64,000 bases of DNA, from positions 62,001 to 126,000 of the forward strand of contig CACZCH010000003.1 of assembly GCA_902779645.1 (NCBI GenBank). The letters are read 5' to 3'. A model generated the notes under the pieces. That model saw only the letters and a program-made list of their open reading frames with translations. It searched no databases and was not told where the DNA came from. Origin of the DNA: an uncultured bacterium (GTDB lineage: Bacteria; Cyanobacteriota; Vampirovibrionia; Gastranaerophilales; Gastranaerophilaceae). Position numbers and translations under genes: made by a program. The stretch's first letter is position 1. Each line of letters opens with the position of its first letter. Below are positions 24,859-34,242 of the stretch, one piece after another.

Positions 24859-26193
24859 TTGTTTGAACGATTTACTGAAAGAGCACTTAATGTAGTTTCC
24901 GAAAGCCAGCGTCTTGCGGGTGTAATGGGCTGTATGGAGGTATCGCCCGAACATTTGCTTCTTGCGCTTGTAAATGAGGCAAAAGGAGTTTCTTTAAAAC
25001 TTTTCAGAATGTTTGGGATCTCTTCCGAAAGACTTCAGCCGGAGGTTGCAAAATATGTTAAAACAAGTTCAAAAAGATACGAAAATATAACTTTTAGCCA
25101 TGAGTGCAAAGAAATTTTGAAACATACTTTAGACTTGGCAAGTAAATCCGGAAATAACAATATTCTTTTTGAACATTTATTTTTATCGGTTATCGCAGAT
25201 AAAAACTCTAATATTCAAACCATTTTGGAGAAGTTTAACTTTGATTATTATGCATCACGCGACATTTTAACTAAACTTGTCCAAAGAAAGATAAAGCGCC
25301 TTGAACACCCAGAAACAGAAGAAGAAGCAATTAAAAGTGATTTTGAATCAATTTATGAAGGGGAAGCGCTTTCGGGAGTTTTTGACAGGGCTGTTTCAAA
25401 GCTTTCTGCCAAAGGATATGAGATATTGGGTACTGAACAGATTGTATCTTCCATTTTGGAAAATTGTGACTCTGAACTTGTCAAGACTGCAAATAAATTC
25501 GGATTAAATACAGAGAATTTTGAGGCAAAGCTTGCTGAACAGCAATCAAGACAATCAGAGTATGAAGGTAAAAAAATAATTTTTACTCCGAACGCATTTT
25601 TGATGATGAATAATGCTTTTCAGATAGCAAAGGAACTGGGCTCATCAGAGATTACACCGGAGCATATTATTTTAAGCCTGCTAAAGAATAAGAAAGGTAT
25701 AGCTTACGATATTATTAATGAGTTGGATATAAACGGCGATGAATTATCGGAAGAGATTTTAAAACCTATCGAAAAACAAATGCCCGAAACGCTTTCCATT
25801 ATGAAATATGCTAAGGAAGAGGCAAGAAGAATCGGAAGAAATGTTGTCGGCACGGAAATGTTCCTGCTTGGTATTATATCTGAAGGGACAAGCGTTGCTT
25901 TTGAGGTTTTGAACGATTTAGAGATAACAATGAAGGATGCGCGTCTTGTAGTTGAGAATCTTGTCGGATATGGAGATGAGTATTTTGATAAGGAAATAAC
26001 TTTCACTCCGAGAGCAAAAAAAGTTCTGGAAAGAGCATGGCTTTCAGCAAAGACGCAAGGTAAACAAAAAATAGAGGCAACTGATCTTTTGCTTGCTATA
26101 TTAGATGAACCGAATTCTCTTGCAATGAAAGCGCTTGACCAGCTCGGAGTAGATGCGGTAGAGATTCGTCACGGTATAAAATATGATAGATAG
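24859..26193 (+). CDS. Clp-N repeat array protein without ATPase domain
   Basis: The 444-residue protein starts exactly like ClpC (MFERFTERALNVVSES), which supports the TTG start at 24859. It has six Clp-N half repeats, i.e. about three whole Clp-N domains: near residues 1-40, 75-110, 175-205, 240-285, 310-350 and 375-420. They read as CMEVSPEHLLLAL, NNILFEHLFLSVI, LGTEQIVSSIL, EITPEHIILSLL, VGTEMFLLGI and IEATDLLLAILD. No Walker motifs occur anywhere, so it cannot unfold proteins itself. It may act as an adaptor or substrate binder for a Clp protease, recalling plant/cyanobacterial ClpT-type proteins. The end overlaps tilS by 11 bp. Confidence 0.82.
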   Translation: MFERFTERALNVVSESQRLAGVMGCMEVSPEHLLLALVNEAKGVSLKLFRMFGISSERLQPEVAKYVKTSSKRYENITFSHECKEILKHTLDLASKSGNNNILFEHLFLSVIADKNSNIQTILEKFNFDYYASRDILTKLVQRKIKRLEHPETEEEAIKSDFESIYEGEALSGVFDRAVSKLSAKGYEILGTEQIVSSILENCDSELVKTANKFGLNTENFEAKLAEQQSRQSEYEGKKIIFTPNAFLMMNNAFQIAKELGSSEITPEHIILSLLKNKKGIAYDIINELDINGDELSEEILKPIEKQMPETLSIMKYAKEEARRIGRNVVGTEMFLLGIISEGTSVAFEVLNDLEITMKDARLVVENLVGYGDEYFDKEITFTPRAKKVLERAWLSAKTQGKQKIEATDLLLAILDEPNSLAMKALDQLGVDAVEIRHGIKYDR

Positions 26194-27535
26194 AATTGTC
26201 GAATTTTTAAAGAAATATCATCTTGAGGACAAGACTGTTATAGTCGGATTTTCCGGCGGATATGATTCAATGTGCCTTTTGGATATTCTGTCAAAAGTAA
26301 AAGATTTACCTGAATTTTTTGATTTTAACGTTATTGCTGCACATTTTAATCACAATTGGCGCGGAGAAGAATCTTTAAGAGAACAGGAAGTCTGCAGATT
26401 GTTTGCAGCTTCAAGAGGGTTTGAGTTTTATACAAAAACAGCTCCTTCTAATCTTAAAAAAACTGAAAATGATGCAAGAATTGCAAGATACGAGTTTTTT
26501 GAAGAAGCATATGAAGAGTATGATGCAGATGCTGTTTTTACTGCACATAACAAAGATGATAATGCAGAAACGGTTTTGTATAGAGTTATAAAAGGCACAG
26601 GAGTAATAGGACTCAGAGGAATCTCAGAAAAAAGAAAATATTTTTACCGCCCGCTTTTAAAAACTTACAGAAAAGAAATAATGGAATATTGCAAGAAAAA
26701 TAACCTTACTCCAAATGAAGATTCTTCTAACAATAATACCGAGTACAAAAGAAATTTCTTGAGACTTAATGTAATACCGACTTTAGAAAAAATCAATCCT
26801 GAGGTAAAAGAAGCGCTTAATACTTTGGCAGAAAATGCAATAAGCGATAATGAAATTATTGAAGAATTTCTTTCTTCGATAAGGCCAAGAGTATTTGATG
26901 TAGACAGAATTAGAGTAGAAGAATATAAAAAGCTTTCAATTCCTATAAAAAAACGTTTTGTGTATGAATATGTTCAATTACTAGGGCTTGATTATGATTC
27001 TAAAAAAGTTAATGAGATATTTGATTTTATTGAATCTAATATAGATAAAAGAAACGGTTCGACATTATCGCTTGCAACTGCTATGTGGCTATATACTGAT
27101 AATAAGACAGTAGAAACAATTCCTCATAAAAAACAGGTTCTTGCGGACAAACTTAAGCCAATAAAGATCGAAAAAGAAGGTACATATAAGTTTGGAGAAA
27201 CTACTTTTACCATTAAAAAATATGCGGAAAACGAACTGTTTATCTTCCCTGAATCAACAGCTAATTTTGCTTATGTTGATTTATCGGAAGAAAAATTCCC
27301 GCTTACAATCAGAGCAAGAAAAGAAGGGGATATTATTACACCTTTTGGTATGAACGGTTCTATGAAGCTCAAGAAATATATGAACGGAAAAGGAGTTTCT
27401 AAGCATAAACGAGATGATATTCCGCTTTTATGCTCCGAAACAGAAGTTTTGTGGGTTGCCGGGGTTGGAATAAGTAATAGAATAGGCGTTAAAATAAAGC
27501 CTACACACGTAATTGAAGTAGAAGCAAAAAAATAA
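26183..27535 (+). CDS. tilS: tRNA(Ile)-lysidine synthetase TilS
   Basis: Modifies C34 of the tRNA-Ile CAU anticodon to lysidine, so that it reads AUA. The PP-loop ATP site SGGYDS is at residues 24-29; AAHFNHNWRGEESLREQE, TAHNKDDNAETVLYRVIKGTG, GLRGI and RPLL follow. The C-terminal TilS domain (LTIRARKEGDIITPFGMNGSMKLKK is its core) is present. The length of 450 is normal for the long form. It starts inside the end of the Clp-N array gene and is followed by hpt, a conserved tilS-hpt pair. Confidence 0.95.
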   Translation: MIDRIVEFLKKYHLEDKTVIVGFSGGYDSMCLLDILSKVKDLPEFFDFNVIAAHFNHNWRGEESLREQEVCRLFAASRGFEFYTKTAPSNLKKTENDARIARYEFFEEAYEEYDADAVFTAHNKDDNAETVLYRVIKGTGVIGLRGISEKRKYFYRPLLKTYRKEIMEYCKKNNLTPNEDSSNNNTEYKRNFLRLNVIPTLEKINPEVKEALNTLAENAISDNEIIEEFLSSIRPRVFDVDRIRVEEYKKLSIPIKKRFVYEYVQLLGLDYDSKKVNEIFDFIESNIDKRNGSTLSLATAMWLYTDNKTVETIPHKKQVLADKLKPIKIEKEGTYKFGETTFTIKKYAENELFIFPESTANFAYVDLSEEKFPLTIRARKEGDIITPFGMNGSMKLKKYMNGKGVSKHKRDDIPLLCSETEVLWVAGVGISNRIGVKIKPTHVIEVEAKK

Positions 27536-27553
27536 GAGGTAAATTGATTAATT

Positions 27554-28084
27554 ATGGTTAAAGAAGATAAAATAAAACCGTTATTAACAGAAGAAGAAAT
27601 TCAAGATGGAATTCAGAAGCTTGCTGACGAACTTAATAAAAGATATGAAAATAAAGAAGTCTATCTTATTTGTGTACTAAAAGGTTCGGTTATGTTTATG
27701 GTTGATTTGGCAAAACGCTTAACGATGCCCGTAAAGATGGAGTTTGTAAAATTATCAAGTTATGGGTCCGGTACAACATCAAGCGGAAAAGTTGTTGCTG
27801 TTGACATTACTTTGCCGGATTTGAGCGGTAAAAATGTTTTGGTTATAGAGGATATTGTTGATTCGGGGCATACTGCAAGATTTATGATTGATTATCTTAA
27901 TAACAGATTTAAACTTAATGATTTTAAATTCTGTGCCCTTTTAAATAAAAAAGTTAAACGCGCAGTTGAGGCAGAAGCAGATTATTATTGTTTTGAGGTA
28001 GATAATAAATTCCTTGTGGGGTACGGTTTGGATAAGGATGGATGTTACAGAAATCTGCCTTATATAGGATATATAGAGGTATAA
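27554..28084 (+). CDS. hpt: Hypoxanthine phosphoribosyltransferase
   Basis: Salvages hypoxanthine/guanine with PRPP to IMP/GMP. Motifs: VYLICVLKGSVMFMVDLAKRL, FVKLSSYGSGTTSSG (flexible loop), PRPP site VLVIEDIVDSGHTA and FKFCALLNKKVKR, then the C-terminal FLVGYGLDKDGCYRNLPYIG. Length (176) is typical. It lies 18 bp after tilS; in many bacteria ftsH comes next, but here a flavodiiron gene does. Confidence 0.96.
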   Translation: MVKEDKIKPLLTEEEIQDGIQKLADELNKRYENKEVYLICVLKGSVMFMVDLAKRLTMPVKMEFVKLSSYGSGTTSSGKVVAVDITLPDLSGKNVLVIEDIVDSGHTARFMIDYLNNRFKLNDFKFCALLNKKVKRAVEAEADYYCFEVDNKFLVGYGLDKDGCYRNLPYIGYIEV

Positions 28085-28102
28085 ATATTTAAGGAGGAAT
28101 TA

Positions 28103-29305
28103 ATGTACGATATTAGAAAAATTAGTGAAGATATTATATATATAGGTTGTTCGGACAGAAGGCTCGCTTTATTTGAAAGCGCATATCCTATTCCGAGTGG
28201 TATTTCATATAATTCATATTTAATTTTAGACGAAAAAACAGTTCTTATGGATACAGTTGACAAAGCATGTTCAGGACAATTCTTCCAGAACCTTGAGGCA
28301 GGATTAAACGGCAGAGAGCTGAATTATTTAATTATTCATCACATGGAGCCTGACCACTGCGCTTTGCTCGAAGATGTTATTGCTATTTACCCTGAAGTTA
28401 AAATTGTCACTACTGCAAAATCGGTAGCTTTAATTAAGCAATTTTTTGATTTTGACATAGACTCTCGTGTGATGGTTGTTAAAGAGGGAGACAGTTTAAA
28501 CACGGGTAAACACGAATTTATATTTACCCTCGCTCCTATGGTTCATTGGCCTGAAGTTATGGTATCTTATGATAAAACTGATAAAACTTTGTATTCAGCG
28601 GATGCTTTCGGCTCATTCGGTGCTATAAACGGAAATCTTTTTGATTCGAATGTTAATTTTGAGAAAGATTATCTTGATGAAGCAAGAAGATATTATACAA
28701 ACATTGTAGGCAAATACGGGCCTCAGGTTCAAATGCTTCTTAAAAAAGCAAGCTCACTTGATATTAAAACTATTTGCCCCCTTCACGGTTTGATTATAAA
28801 AGACAATATATCTATGTTTACAGAAAAATATGACAAGTGGTCAAGATATGAAGCTGAGGAAAAATCTGTTCTTATCGCTTATTCTTCAGTATACGGAGGA
28901 ACGGAAAATGCGGTAAATATTTTGGCAGGTAAATTGGCAGACAAAGGTGTTAAGGGGATGAAAATGTATGACGTATCTCATACTCATTCATCTTATGTTC
29001 TTTCTGATGCATTTAAGTATTCGCATATAGTGTTTGCGACAACAACTTACAATAACGGTATTTTTGAGACAATGGAACATCTTCTTCATAATATATCTGC
29101 CCATAACCTCCAAAACCGCAAGGTTGTTCTTATACAGAATGGTTCTTGGGCGCCGACTTGCGGAAATGCAATGAAAACTATTTTAGAAGGGCTTAAAGGT
29201 ACGGAAATAATAGATGAATCAATTTGTATAAAATCAGCTTTAAAAGAAGAACAGCTTGCAGAATTAGATTGTCTTGCAGACAAAATGGTTAGTAGTTTAA
29301 ATTAA
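28103..29305 (+). CDS. fprA: Flavodiiron protein (FprA, O2/NO reductase)
   Basis: A cytosolic A-type flavoprotein that reduces O2 to water and/or NO to N2O. The metallo-beta-lactamase-like domain has the diiron ligands HHMEPDHC and the later His in MVHWPEVM and CPLHGL. The flavodoxin domain (from about residue 255, [16 protein letters not shown]) carries FMN. Length (400) is the standard two-domain form. Its electron donor rubredoxin is encoded 13 bp downstream. It fits an oxygen-sensitive anaerobe in a microaerobic gut niche (inference). Confidence 0.96.
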   Translation: MYDIRKISEDIIYIGCSDRRLALFESAYPIPSGISYNSYLILDEKTVLMDTVDKACSGQFFQNLEAGLNGRELNYLIIHHMEPDHCALLEDVIAIYPEVKIVTTAKSVALIKQFFDFDIDSRVMVVKEGDSLNTGKHEFIFTLAPMVHWPEVMVSYDKTDKTLYSADAFGSFGAINGNLFDSNVNFEKDYLDEARRYYTNIVGKYGPQVQMLLKKASSLDIKTICPLHGLIIKDNISMFTEKYDKWSRYEAEEKSVLIAYSSVYGGTENAVNILAGKLADKGVKGMKMYDVSHTHSSYVLSDAFKYSHIVFATTTYNNGIFETMEHLLHNISAHNLQNRKVVLIQNGSWAPTCGNAMKTILEGLKGTEIIDESICIKSALKEEQLAELDCLADKMVSSLN

Positions 29306-29318
29306 AAGGAGAAAAATT

Positions 29319-29477
29319 ATGCAAAAGTATGTATGTTCAGTGTGTGGTTATGTTTATGATCCGGCAGTAGGCGATCCTGATAATGGTATCGCACCAGGTA
29401 CATCATTTGAAGATTTACCGGAAGATTGGGCTTGCCCTCTTTGCTCAGTAGGCAAAGATATGTTTAATGCTCAATAG
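29319..29477 (+). CDS. Rubredoxin
   Basis: A 52-residue rubredoxin with the two iron-binding CxxC knuckles: [12 protein letters not shown] near the N terminus and [13 protein letters not shown] near the C terminus, plus the conserved [15 protein letters not shown] between them. AAAAGGAG precedes the ATG. It is the obvious electron donor for the flavodiiron protein encoded just upstream, and the last gene before an intrinsic terminator. Confidence 0.97.
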   Translation: MQKYVCSVCGYVYDPAVGDPDNGIAPGTSFEDLPEDWACPLCSVGKDMFNAQ

Positions 29478-29498
29478 TAAGGTTTAAGTAAGAAAAAT

Positions 29499-29540
29499 AA
29501 GTGCGGAACAATATAATATTTTTTGTTCCGCACTTATTTA
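29499..29540 (+). terminator. Terminator between rubredoxin and murJ
   Basis: AAGTGCGGAACA and TGTTCCGCACTT form a 12-bp stem with a 13-base AT loop, followed by ATTTACTT. It lies between convergent genes and may act on both strands. Confidence 0.8.
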
Positions 29541-31124
29541 CTTAATAATTCTTTTTATAAGTTCTTTAGCATAGTCCATCTTGAAGGAAAGATTTAAAAC
29601 CGTATAAAGGATTCCGCAGAATAGCGTTACGACTACAATTTTAGAGAATTCAAATATATACTTTGGAAGTTCAATATTATTAAACCATACGCAGATAACC
29701 CATCCTGCGATAAATGTTATAATTCCGGCTAAAGCCATTTTACCAAAATTTATATATAGTGATTTATAATCAAGTTTAATTTGTCTGTGCATAAATAAAC
29801 CGAGCATTGTTGCGTTGAATAGGGTTATAAATGAAGTAGAAAGTGTAATTCCTGCTATACCCATATTAAGTTTTAGTATAAACAGCCAGTTTAAAAATGC
29901 TTTGAGTGCAATTGATGATGTTGCAATTACAAATGGTGTTTTAGAATCGTTGTAAGCGTAATATACTCGTGTAATTGAATCTCTGAATACATAAGGCAAA
30001 ATAGAGAATGATAAGAAGCATAAAGCTTCTGATACCATAATAACTGCATTAGAATTGAAGGCCCCGCGCTCAAATACAAGTGATATACCGTCTTGTGCAA
30101 GTAATAATATTAAAATTATCATAGGTATAGCAGCAAAAAAGAGAACGCCAACACCTTTATTAAAATACGTTCGGATTGATTCTTCGTTTCCTTCTCCTGC
30201 AAGTCTTGAAAAAATCGGGAAAAGAGGAACAAGAAATGCCGTTACTAAGATTCCTACGGGGAATTGGAAAATCCTGTTTGCAAATACAACAGCTGTCCAA
30301 GCGCCAAGAACCAAATTTGAAGCAAAAAACATGTCTATATATATGCTTATTTGTCCTATTGTCGAACTCAAAATCGCAGGGAAAAGAAGTTCGGTAATGT
30401 TTTTAAATTGCAGATTATTTTTTATATCCAAATTTGGTTTTATTCTGTATCCTATTTGTCTTAATTTTGGAAACTGGATAAGTATTTGGCAAATTGCACC
30501 CAATACAGTAGCTCCGGCAAGTACGTATCCCGAATGATCATTATGTGCAAGTGAGATTGAGATAATCACAACAAGACTCAAAATCATAGGTGAAAGATTT
30601 GGTAGAATGTACTTTTTATGTACAACCAGAAGTCCGTAATAAATACCTATAATTCCGCCGATTAGAATAATCGGTGACATGATTTTGAAATGAGCAGAAG
30701 CTAGTGCGACAAGTTCGGGACTACCCGCAGAGATTATGAGCCCCATAATCTTATCCGAGAAAAAGAACCCTAAAATTGCGCAAAGCGCAAAGAATATAAA
30801 AGATACTGTTAAGAATGTATTATATAGTCTGTTAACCTCTTCTGAGGGTTTATCTTCTGCTCTTACAAGTTTTGAAAACACGGCAACCGCGGCACTGTGA
30901 AAAGGTCCTCCGACTCCGCCCAATATAATTATTGCAAGAGAAGGTATTTGAAGTGCATAAAAGTATGCATCAGATACGAGAGTTGCACCATAAAAGTTTG
31001 CAACAACCATATCACGGACAAAACCTATAAGTTTGCTTGCAATCGTTACAACGGCAATAAGCCAAGCCGCTTTAAGAACTCCGCCTTCAAGATTTTTTGA
31101 ATTGTTTTGACTTGCTTCTTCCAA
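29538..31124 (-). CDS. murJ: Lipid II flippase MurJ
   Basis: Moves the peptidoglycan precursor lipid II across the inner membrane. A 528-residue polytopic protein of the MOP superfamily with about 14 helices. Seen: the MurJ start AAWLIAVVTIASKLIGFVRD with its conserved Arg, VVANFYGA, GGVGGPFHSAAVAVFS, QFPVGILVTAFLVPLFPIFSRLA and YVFRDSITRVYYAYND. Start is TTG with AAAGGA upstream. It follows the SpoIID-like gene by 13 bp. Confidence 0.95.
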   Translation of the reverse strand: MEEASQNNSKNLEGGVLKAAWLIAVVTIASKLIGFVRDMVVANFYGATLVSDAYFYALQIPSLAIIILGGVGGPFHSAAVAVFSKLVRAEDKPSEEVNRLYNTFLTVSFIFFALCAILGFFFSDKIMGLIISAGSPELVALASAHFKIMSPIILIGGIIGIYYGLLVVHKKYILPNLSPMILSLVVIISISLAHNDHSGYVLAGATVLGAICQILIQFPKLRQIGYRIKPNLDIKNNLQFKNITELLFPAILSSTIGQISIYIDMFFASNLVLGAWTAVVFANRIFQFPVGILVTAFLVPLFPIFSRLAGEGNEESIRTYFNKGVGVLFFAAIPMIILILLLAQDGISLVFERGAFNSNAVIMVSEALCFLSFSILPYVFRDSITRVYYAYNDSKTPFVIATSSIALKAFLNWLFILKLNMGIAGITLSTSFITLFNATMLGLFMHRQIKLDYKSLYINFGKMALAGIITFIAGWVICVWFNNIELPKYIFEFSKIVVVTLFCGILYTVLNLSFKMDYAKELIKRIIK

Positions 31125-31137
31125 AATTTATCCTTTA

Positions 31138-32799
31138 TTATTCTTCTTCATCATCCTGATAGTTTGGCTTGTTGTATTTTTCAACTAATTCAATATATAA
31201 CTTTACAGAACGTCCTAACGATGGTGCGTGGAATGTAACAGTATTAAATCCGTCATCAATGTATCTTGAGATATCAATTTTGTGTTCTCTGTGAAAAATA
31301 GGCATTGAAAGAGAAAATTCATGTTCTCTGCCGTTGATCATAACAGCTATTTTAGGAGAACTGGTTTCAGTTACAACAATCTGTGCTCTTCCAATTGGAG
31401 CCCAGAATGTTTGTTTAACATCTTCACCGCTTACGGTTACGGGAACGGTTCCCAGGTTTATATCAGTATAATAGTGTCTCAAAATATTGTAATACGGTTG
31501 TTTAAGCTTTGTTGCCATATACCCTGCTCCGAATTGGCTCATCCCGACACCATGCCCAAAACCTCCGCCGAAAATTTTTATAGCTTGTACATTACCATAG
31601 TTATCGATTGTTTTTTCAAACACAGCATTTGCGCTCGGAAGTGATATACCGTCTTTTTGGAATGTTCTTCTTACAACAAGCTCTTTAGAAACTATGTAAC
31701 AACCTTTGGTAGTAAGGATTTCAACTTCCATTATCTTACCGGAGCGGCCTCGTTTCATTACTTTTATATCTTTTATTTTTCCTATATCTTCATGCTCTCT
31801 TACTGCAGGATGCACAAAACCCGTTTTGGATTGTGCAGGGAGTGTTTTTCTCAAAACATCCTCCAGCTCTCTAACTCCCCATTCTTTTGACCATCTGTAA
31901 TAAGGAGATTCAATATCAAAAGATGGAACTCTTGCTTCATAGAATTTTTTAGCTTTTATATCATCATCAAGCGGTTCAAAATCAGATTTATCAGGAACTG
32001 CTTTTAAATACGGCTTCGTAGGAGAAGGAAAAGCTTTGGTGTTAGGATCGGAAAAAGCATTTGAATAACTTTCAGTGTATCCGCCTGCTGTTGAGCTGTA
32101 CAATGCTAAAATAAGTTCATTGTTATGCAGAGCTACGACTCCGTCTGTTTCCATAACAGCACGGGTAGAAAGTTCTTCTTCTGTATTCGCGCCAAAATAT
32201 ACTTGGCTTGCAACGCTGTCTACAACATTAAATTCTTTATATGCTTGTGTCCTTGGTGTGAGTACATAGTTCCTTGCAGCAACAGCTTGTGCTTTCAAAG
32301 CTTCAAGCCCAAACCTTACAGGCATTTCGTTGGGCACAACACCTTTCAGATATTCTTGGGTTTCAACAAGGTTAACAATATAAAATCCGTCTCTATTATT
32401 ACTTTGAACAATCTCAAAAGCTCCGTGATAAAGAGCAGGTTTTCCTTTTCTTGTTAAATCTCTTACACCGAGTAATCCTTTCGGACTTATAAGAACTAAA
32501 TCCTGAAAAACATGAGCACGGTTTTCTATTTCTACTATCAAACCCTTTTGGCTCATTCTTATGTTTATGTTTGTATCAGGAGAAACTCTTGTTATAACAG
32601 ATTTCGTAGCTTTGTCGCAAAGCTCGCATTCGGCAGTACCATAGAGCGTAACTTCCTGTTTTTTTACATTTTGGAACTTATTATCCGTAATTCCGACTCT
32701 TACAATATCAAAATCATTAAGAGCATAGACGCTATTAAAGCTTAGCGCAAGTCCCAACAAAATTGAACTTAATACTATTTTCCATTTTCCATTTTTCAT
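31138..32799 (-). CDS. SpoIID/LytB-domain cell-wall protein
   Basis: An exported protein: signal peptide at residues 1-26 (MKNGKWKIVLSSILLGLA... SVYA). The SpoIID/LytB core lies at about 150-450: YLKGVVPNEMPVRFGLEALK, AQAVAARNYVL, YSSTAGGYTESY and FGGGFGHGVGMSQFGAGYMA. SpoIID proteins cleave denuded glycan strands as lytic transglycosylases. A CELC motif near residue 58 of the mature part could bind metal or form a disulfide. A TTG start at 32820 would overlap cysS; I prefer the ATG, which gives a normal signal peptide. It sits between cysS and murJ. Confidence 0.87.
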   Translation of the reverse strand: MKNGKWKIVLSSILLGLALSFNSVYALNDFDIVRVGITDNKFQNVKKQEVTLYGTAECELCDKATKSVITRVSPDTNINIRMSQKGLIVEIENRAHVFQDLVLISPKGLLGVRDLTRKGKPALYHGAFEIVQSNNRDGFYIVNLVETQEYLKGVVPNEMPVRFGLEALKAQAVAARNYVLTPRTQAYKEFNVVDSVASQVYFGANTEEELSTRAVMETDGVVALHNNELILALYSSTAGGYTESYSNAFSDPNTKAFPSPTKPYLKAVPDKSDFEPLDDDIKAKKFYEARVPSFDIESPYYRWSKEWGVRELEDVLRKTLPAQSKTGFVHPAVREHEDIGKIKDIKVMKRGRSGKIMEVEILTTKGCYIVSKELVVRRTFQKDGISLPSANAVFEKTIDNYGNVQAIKIFGGGFGHGVGMSQFGAGYMATKLKQPYYNILRHYYTDINLGTVPVTVSGEDVKQTFWAPIGRAQIVVTETSSPKIAVMINGREHEFSLSMPIFHREHKIDISRYIDDGFNTVTFHAPSLGRSVKLYIELVEKYNKPNYQDDEEE

Positions 32800-32801
32800 T
32801 T

Positions 32802-34178
32802 TTAATTTTTTAATTCCCAAACAGTACCTTCCTTAGAATCTTTTAATACTATTCCGGCATTATCTAACGATATTCTTATTTTATCTGCAATTTCCCAATT
32901 TTTTTCTGCTCTTGCAATCTTTCTTTTTTCAATAATTTCTTCCATTGAACCGAAGTTTTCACCAAGTTCAGAATTGATAATATTTAATTTTTCTTGAATT
33001 TCTTCTTCGCTTAAAGTAGCTTTTTCAAACGTAAAACCAAGAGTTGAAGCAAGCTTGTAAAGGAGTGTGTATGCATAATCAACATCTTTATTCGCTTTAT
33101 TAGTCAAATCAAACAGCACTGCAAGCGCTTTAGAGGTATTTAAATCATCATCCATAGCTTCAACAAAAGCTTTATATTCGTCATACTGAGTTATGTCTAT
33201 ATTATCATTCACTGCACCTTTAGCATTAAGCATACGTTTTACGCCTGCTTGTGCAGAAGATAATGCTTCGTCGGAAAACTCAACAGGCATTCTGTAATGG
33301 TTTGTAAGGATAAAGAACCTGATTGTATTTGAGTCATAATTTTTGAGTAAGTCATCTATGGTTAAAAAATTACCGAGAGATTTTGACATCTTTTCTTTAT
33401 TGATAGTTACAAAGCCATTGTGAAGCCAGTAATTAACAAACTTACAGCTGTTAGCACACTCGGATTGAGCTATCTCGTTCTCGTGGTGAGGGAAAATTAA
33501 ATCAGCTCCGCCGGCGTGAATATCAATTGTCTTACCTAAATATTTTCTGCTCATTGCTGAACATTCTATGTGCCACCCCGGACGTCCGACACCCCAAGGT
33601 GAATTATATCCGAATTTTTCATCTTTTTTCCAAAGTGCAAAATCAAGCGGATCCTCTTTTTGTTCCCCTACTTCTATTCTTGCTCCGCTTTCTAATTGGT
33701 CAATCGGCTGGCCGCTTAATGAACCGTACTTACCGAACTTTTTAACTCTGAAATATACATCTCCATTTGCTTCATAGGCGTATCCTTTGGCAATCAAATC
33801 TTTTACCATTGATATCATTTCCCCTAAGGTTTTGGTTGCAAAAGGTTCTATATCAGGGGGTAAATTATTTAGTTTTTTCATAGAATCACTAAATCTTTGA
33901 TACCAATATTTAGAAACTTCTTCAGGCGTTTTTCCTTCTTTTTCAGCTTTTTTAAGAATTTTATCGTCCACATCGGTTACATTTCTGCAATATGTAACAT
34001 CATATCCTTTGAACTTTAAGTATCTGTATAAAACATCCCAAGTTATATAGCATCTTGCGTGCCCAAGGTGTGCATTATCGTATACCGTTGGTCCGCAAAC
34101 ATACATTTTAACCTTATTGTCTTCAATCGGTTTAAACTCTTCGGTTTGACTGTTATATGTATTATGAAGCTTCAACAT
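32802..34178 (-). CDS. cysS: Cysteinyl-tRNA synthetase
   Basis: Class I synthetase charging tRNA-Cys. MYVCGPTVYDNAHLGHARCY holds the first zinc Cys and the HIGH motif (here HLGH); the further zinc ligands are in WHIECSAMS and FPHHENEIAQSE; KMSKSLGNFLT is the KMSKS loop. The C-terminal anticodon-binding helical domain is complete. At 458 residues it is canonical. It overlaps no neighbour at its start, but its end adjoins the SpoIID-like gene. Confidence 0.97.
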   Translation of the reverse strand: MLKLHNTYNSQTEEFKPIEDNKVKMYVCGPTVYDNAHLGHARCYITWDVLYRYLKFKGYDVTYCRNVTDVDDKILKKAEKEGKTPEEVSKYWYQRFSDSMKKLNNLPPDIEPFATKTLGEMISMVKDLIAKGYAYEANGDVYFRVKKFGKYGSLSGQPIDQLESGARIEVGEQKEDPLDFALWKKDEKFGYNSPWGVGRPGWHIECSAMSRKYLGKTIDIHAGGADLIFPHHENEIAQSECANSCKFVNYWLHNGFVTINKEKMSKSLGNFLTIDDLLKNYDSNTIRFFILTNHYRMPVEFSDEALSSAQAGVKRMLNAKGAVNDNIDITQYDEYKAFVEAMDDDLNTSKALAVLFDLTNKANKDVDYAYTLLYKLASTLGFTFEKATLSEEEIQEKLNIINSELGENFGSMEEIIEKRKIARAEKNWEIADKIRISLDNAGIVLKDSKEGTVWELKN

Positions 34179-34242
34179 AAAATCCCCTCTCCTGATAGAC
34201 GCAAGTTAATTTTATAATAAATATAAATATGTGTAAATAATA

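Noticed and set aside
24859-26193. Annotation as ClpC or ClpA
   Set aside because: No Walker A/B motif or AAA+ module in 444 residues.
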